This document shows, piece by piece, positions 61,642-64,000 of a DNA stretch of 64,000 nucleotides. A model generated the notes under the pieces. It was not told the DNA's origin, did no database searches, and saw nothing but the letters and a program-made list of their open reading frames with translations. The stretch's first letter is position 1. Every line of letters begins with the position of its first letter. The stretch spans positions 1 to 64,000 of the forward strand of contig CAWIZE010000012.1 in the NCBI GenBank assembly GCA_963840545.1. The letters are read 5' to 3'. The translations under genes were made by a program, and so were the position numbers. This stretch comes from JAKAWQ01 sp963840545 (GTDB lineage Bacteria; Pseudomonadota; Alphaproteobacteria; Acetobacterales; Acetobacteraceae).

Positions 61642-62270
61642 TCGCGGTGCCGGAACGGAGCCCCGAGCGGGACGCGGCGATCCGGGCGATACTGCCGCAC
61701 GTGCCGCTCGACGGCTGGACGGCGCGGGCGCTTTCGGCCGGGCTCGCCACGCTCGGCGAGCCGCCCGAGGCCGGTCGCAATCTTTTTCCGGACGGGCCTG
61801 TCGGCATGTTCGAGGCCTGGTGCGACCTCGCCGATCGCGAGATGGCGCTCGCCGCCGGCGGCCCGGATGGCCTTGGGGAGAGCCTCGGCCTCGCCGCCCG
61901 CGTGCGCGCGCTGGTGGCGCTGAGGCTCCGCCAGCTGCGGCCGCACCGGGAGGCGCTGAGGCGCGGGCTGGCTCTCCTCGCGGCGGCCGGCCGGCTCCCG
62001 GTGGCAGCGCGCATCATGGCTCGCGCGGTGGACGGCATCTGGGACGCCGCGGGCGAGCGCGCGACCGATTTCAGCTGGTACACCAAGCGGGCGAGCCTTG
62101 CCGCGATCTATGCGGCGACGCTCCTCTACTGGCTTGCCGACGAGAGCGAGCAGGGGGAGGCAACACTGGCCTTCTTCGATCGCCGGCTCGCAACGCTCGC
62201 CGCGCTCGGCCGGCTCCGCCGCGGCCTCGCCGCCCGCGTGCGCGCCTTGCCGCCCCGCCGCGCCGCCTGA
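61638..62270 (+). CDS. COQ9 family protein (ubiquinone biosynthesis)
   Basis: A 210-residue helical protein of the COQ9 family, which in eukaryotes binds lipid and presents quinone intermediates to COQ7. The conserved part includes DFSWYTKRASLAAIYAATLL in the middle of the protein and the N-terminal TetR-like helices (GWTARALSAGLATLGEP). It overlaps def in an ATGA arrangement. A role in ubiquinone synthesis is expected from the family and not shown here. Confidence 0.87.
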   Translation: MIAVPERSPERDAAIRAILPHVPLDGWTARALSAGLATLGEPPEAGRNLFPDGPVGMFEAWCDLADREMALAAGGPDGLGESLGLAARVRALVALRLRQLRPHREALRRGLALLAAAGRLPVAARIMARAVDGIWDAAGERATDFSWYTKRASLAAIYAATLLYWLADESEQGEATLAFFDRRLATLAALGRLRRGLAARVRALPPRRAA

Positions 62271-62286
62271 TCCGTGGGGCCGATGC

Positions 62287-62325
62287 CCCGGGCTGGTCCC
62301 CCGGGCTAGTCCCCCGGGCTGGCCG
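62287..62325 (+). repeat. Three 13-bp tandem repeats upstream of mreB
   Basis: CCCGGGCTGGTCC at 62287-62299, CCCGGGCTAGTCC at 62300-62312 and CCCGGGCTGGCCG at 62313-62325. They lie just after the COQ9 stop in the 204-base gap before mreB. The CCCGGG cores can pair with each other. Confidence 0.85.
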
Positions 62326-62474
62326 CTATCGGGCGTTCCCCGGTCGGGCTTTCCCCGCGGAGGAACACCGCGCGCCAGGGGGTCACGAGCCGTCACGGAG
62401 CCGTACCAAGGCCCTCTTGTGGCGGCCCGGCGCTGCCGCTAAGCCGCACCACCGCTCCTGCATAGGGCTCCTCG

Positions 62475-63518
62475 ATGTTCTCACGGCTGCTCGGGTTCAT
62501 GTCCGCCGACATGGCCATCGACCTCGGCACCGCCAATACGCTGGTCTATGTCAAGGGGCGCGGCATCGTCCTCGCCGAACCCTCCGTGGTGGCGATCGCC
62601 GATGTGCGGGGCCGCAAGCAGGTGCTGGCGGTGGGCGAAGAGGCCAAGCAGATGCTCGGCCGCACCCCGGGAAACATCTCCGCCATCCGGCCGCTGCGCG
62701 ACGGCGTCATCGCGGATTTCGAGGTAGCGGAGGAAATGATCAAGCATTTCATCCGCAAGGTGCACAATCGTCGCATCCTCGCGAGCCCGCTGATCATTGT
62801 CTGCGTCCCTTCCGGATCGACCGCCGTCGAGCGCCGCGCCATCCAGGAAAGCGCCGAGAGCGCCGGCGCGCGCCGCGTCCTCCTGATCGAGGAGCCGATG
62901 GCCGCGGCGATCGGCGCCGGCCTGCCGGTGACCGAGCCGTCAGGGAGCATGGTCATCGATGTCGGCGGCGGCACCACCGAGGTGGCCGTCATCTCTCTCG
63001 GCGGCATCGTCTATTCGCGCAGCGTCCGCGTCGGCGGGGACAAGATGGACGAGGCGATCATCAGCTATATCCGGCGCAATCATAACCTTCTGATCGGCGA
63101 GGGCTCGTCCGAGCGGATCAAGATCGACATCGGCGCCGCGATGCCGCCCGACGAGGGGGACGAGGGGCCGCTGCGCGAGGTCCGCGGCCGGGACCTGATG
63201 AACGGCGTGCCGCGCGAGGTCGTCGTCAGCCAGCGCCAGATCTCCGAGAGCCTGGCCGAGCCGGTCAGCGCAATCGTCGAAGCGGTGAAGGTGGCGCTGG
63301 AGAACACCCCGCCCGAACTCGCCGCGGACATTGTCGACAAGGGCATCGTGCTCACCGGCGGTGGCGCGCTGCTCCACCGGCTCGACCAGGTGCTGCGCGA
63401 GGCCACCGGGCTCTCCGTCGTGGTCGCCGAGGACCCGCTTCAGTGCGTCGCCCTCGGCACCGGGCGGGCGCTCGAGGAGATGAAACGGCTTCGCAACGTC
63501 CTTACCACGATGTACTGA
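62475..63518 (+). CDS. mreB: Rod shape-determining protein MreB
   Basis: The actin-like protein whose membrane-bound filaments direct lateral cell-wall synthesis, so the cell is probably rod-shaped. The 347-residue protein has the N-terminal amphipathic start FSRLLGFMSAD, the phosphate 1 loop DLGTANTLVYVKG, SIRPLRDG-like SAIRPLRDGVIADFEVAEEM, IDVGGGTTEVAVISLGGIV (phosphate 2) and ITGGGALL-like IVLTGGGALLHRL. mreC follows after 96 bases. Confidence 0.96.
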   Translation: MFSRLLGFMSADMAIDLGTANTLVYVKGRGIVLAEPSVVAIADVRGRKQVLAVGEEAKQMLGRTPGNISAIRPLRDGVIADFEVAEEMIKHFIRKVHNRRILASPLIIVCVPSGSTAVERRAIQESAESAGARRVLLIEEPMAAAIGAGLPVTEPSGSMVIDVGGGTTEVAVISLGGIVYSRSVRVGGDKMDEAIISYIRRNHNLLIGEGSSERIKIDIGAAMPPDEGDEGPLREVRGRDLMNGVPREVVVSQRQISESLAEPVSAIVEAVKVALENTPPELAADIVDKGIVLTGGGALLHRLDQVLREATGLSVVVAEDPLQCVALGTGRALEEMKRLRNVLTTMY

Positions 63519-63614
63519 GTGGCGCTATTCTTGGCCGGGGGGCGCGCCGGCCGATGCGTGGCTGGTTTGCGGTTCCCCGGGTGTCCGGGGGTTCTGACGG
63601 AGGAGAGAAGGGGG

Positions 63615-64000
63615 CGTGATCCGGCTTTCCATCTCGATGCGCGAGGGGCTCGAGAAGCTCAGCCTCCCGGTTCTGATGGCGGCGGCAATCGGGCTCATGC
63701 TGGCGGGGCGGGTCGATGAGAGGTTTGCGGATCGCGCGCGGATGGCACTCGCCGATGCCCTGACGCCGATTTATTCCGGCCTCACGGGCCCCTATGCACG
63801 GGCGCGATCGGCGATCGAGGAAATACAGTACCTCTGGGATCTGCAGGCCGAGAACGACCGGCTGCGGGCGGAGAATGCCGAGCTCAAGCGCTGGCAGGCG
63901 GTCGCGCTGGCGCTGGAGGCAGAGAACACGGGCCTCAAGTCCGAGCTGCATTGGGTTCCGGACCCGGCGGTGCCCTTCATCACCGTGCGCGCGGTTGCGG
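63615..64000 (+). CDS. mreC: Rod shape-determining protein MreC, N-terminal part
   Basis: The gene runs off the right edge and only the first 128 codons are seen. It starts at GTG 63615 (VIRLSISMREGLEKL) after GAGAGAAGGGG. A transmembrane helix lies at about 18-31 (PVLMAAAIGLMLAG). A periplasmic coiled coil follows (EIQYLWDLQAENDRLRAENA, then ELKRWQAVALALEAENTGLK), the hallmark of MreC. MreC links MreB to the periplasmic wall machinery. Confidence 0.92.

Overview
The window is a very GC-rich (roughly 70% by eye), gene-dense stretch of a bacterial chromosome. The gene set is that of an alphaproteobacterium, most likely a member of the Rhodospirillales/Acetobacteraceae. This is inferred from the translations: an aa3-type oxidase subunit IV micro-protein, a COQ9 family protein next to rpsU/def, an HdaA-type DnaA inactivator between ppk and a PerM-type permease, a MarR-OmpR-EnvZ cluster divergent from ilvE, and alphaproteobacterial-type petBC, icd, hppA and glcDEF. 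There are about 57 protein genes and one tRNA gene. I saw no insertion sequence, prophage, CRISPR array or rRNA.

Layout. 1-3.2 kb: a truncated flavin reductase-like gene, cca and an MsbA-like ABC exporter. 3.2-10.1 kb: hemF, divergent petB-petC-mtnP (a bc1 operon with no Rieske gene), comM and icd. 10.4-13.4 kb: a large hybrid histidine kinase. 13.5-20.6 kb: an operon on the minus strand, MlrC-type metallopeptidase-dppA-B-C-D-F. 20.8-27 kb: pgsA, AI-2E family permease, hdaA, ppk, ppx on the minus strand. 27.1-29 kb: purM-purN and a 51-residue oxidase subunit. 29-31.1 kb: hppA. 31.3 kb: a tRNA with CAT anticodon. 31.4-36.2 kb: a PotA-type ABC importer operon with its GntR regulator. 36.5-40.8 kb: ettA, then an EnvZ/OmpR/MarR cluster. 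40.9-43.1 kb: ilvE and gcdH. 43.1-47.1 kb: a DEAD-box helicase reading in frame from a glycosyltransferase-9-like gene, a CitE-type lyase and a MaoC hydratase. 47.2-55.3 kb: GMC oxidoreductase, csaA, gamma-glutamyltransferase, amidase, an AsnC-type sensor domain, a TPP enzyme and a sulfite-oxidase-like protein. 55.3-59.8 kb: glcD-glcE-unknown membrane protein-glcF. 59.9-64 kb: rpmJ, a small membrane protein, rpsU, def, COQ9 and mreB-mreC.

Themes. Energy metabolism is prominent (bc1, oxidase subunit IV, H+-pyrophosphatase, glycolate oxidase, ppk/ppx), as is uptake and breakdown of peptides or amides (dpp, MlrC-type peptidase, gamma-glutamyltransferase, amidase). Most genes are conventional. 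The points most worth a second look are the glycosyltransferase/helicase read-through, an unknown repeat-bearing membrane protein inside glcDEF, the bc1 operon lacking petA with an inverted repeat on its promoter, large inverted repeats inside the dpp operon, and several genes whose best-supported start is not ATG. I found no clear candidate for an entirely new multi-gene system.
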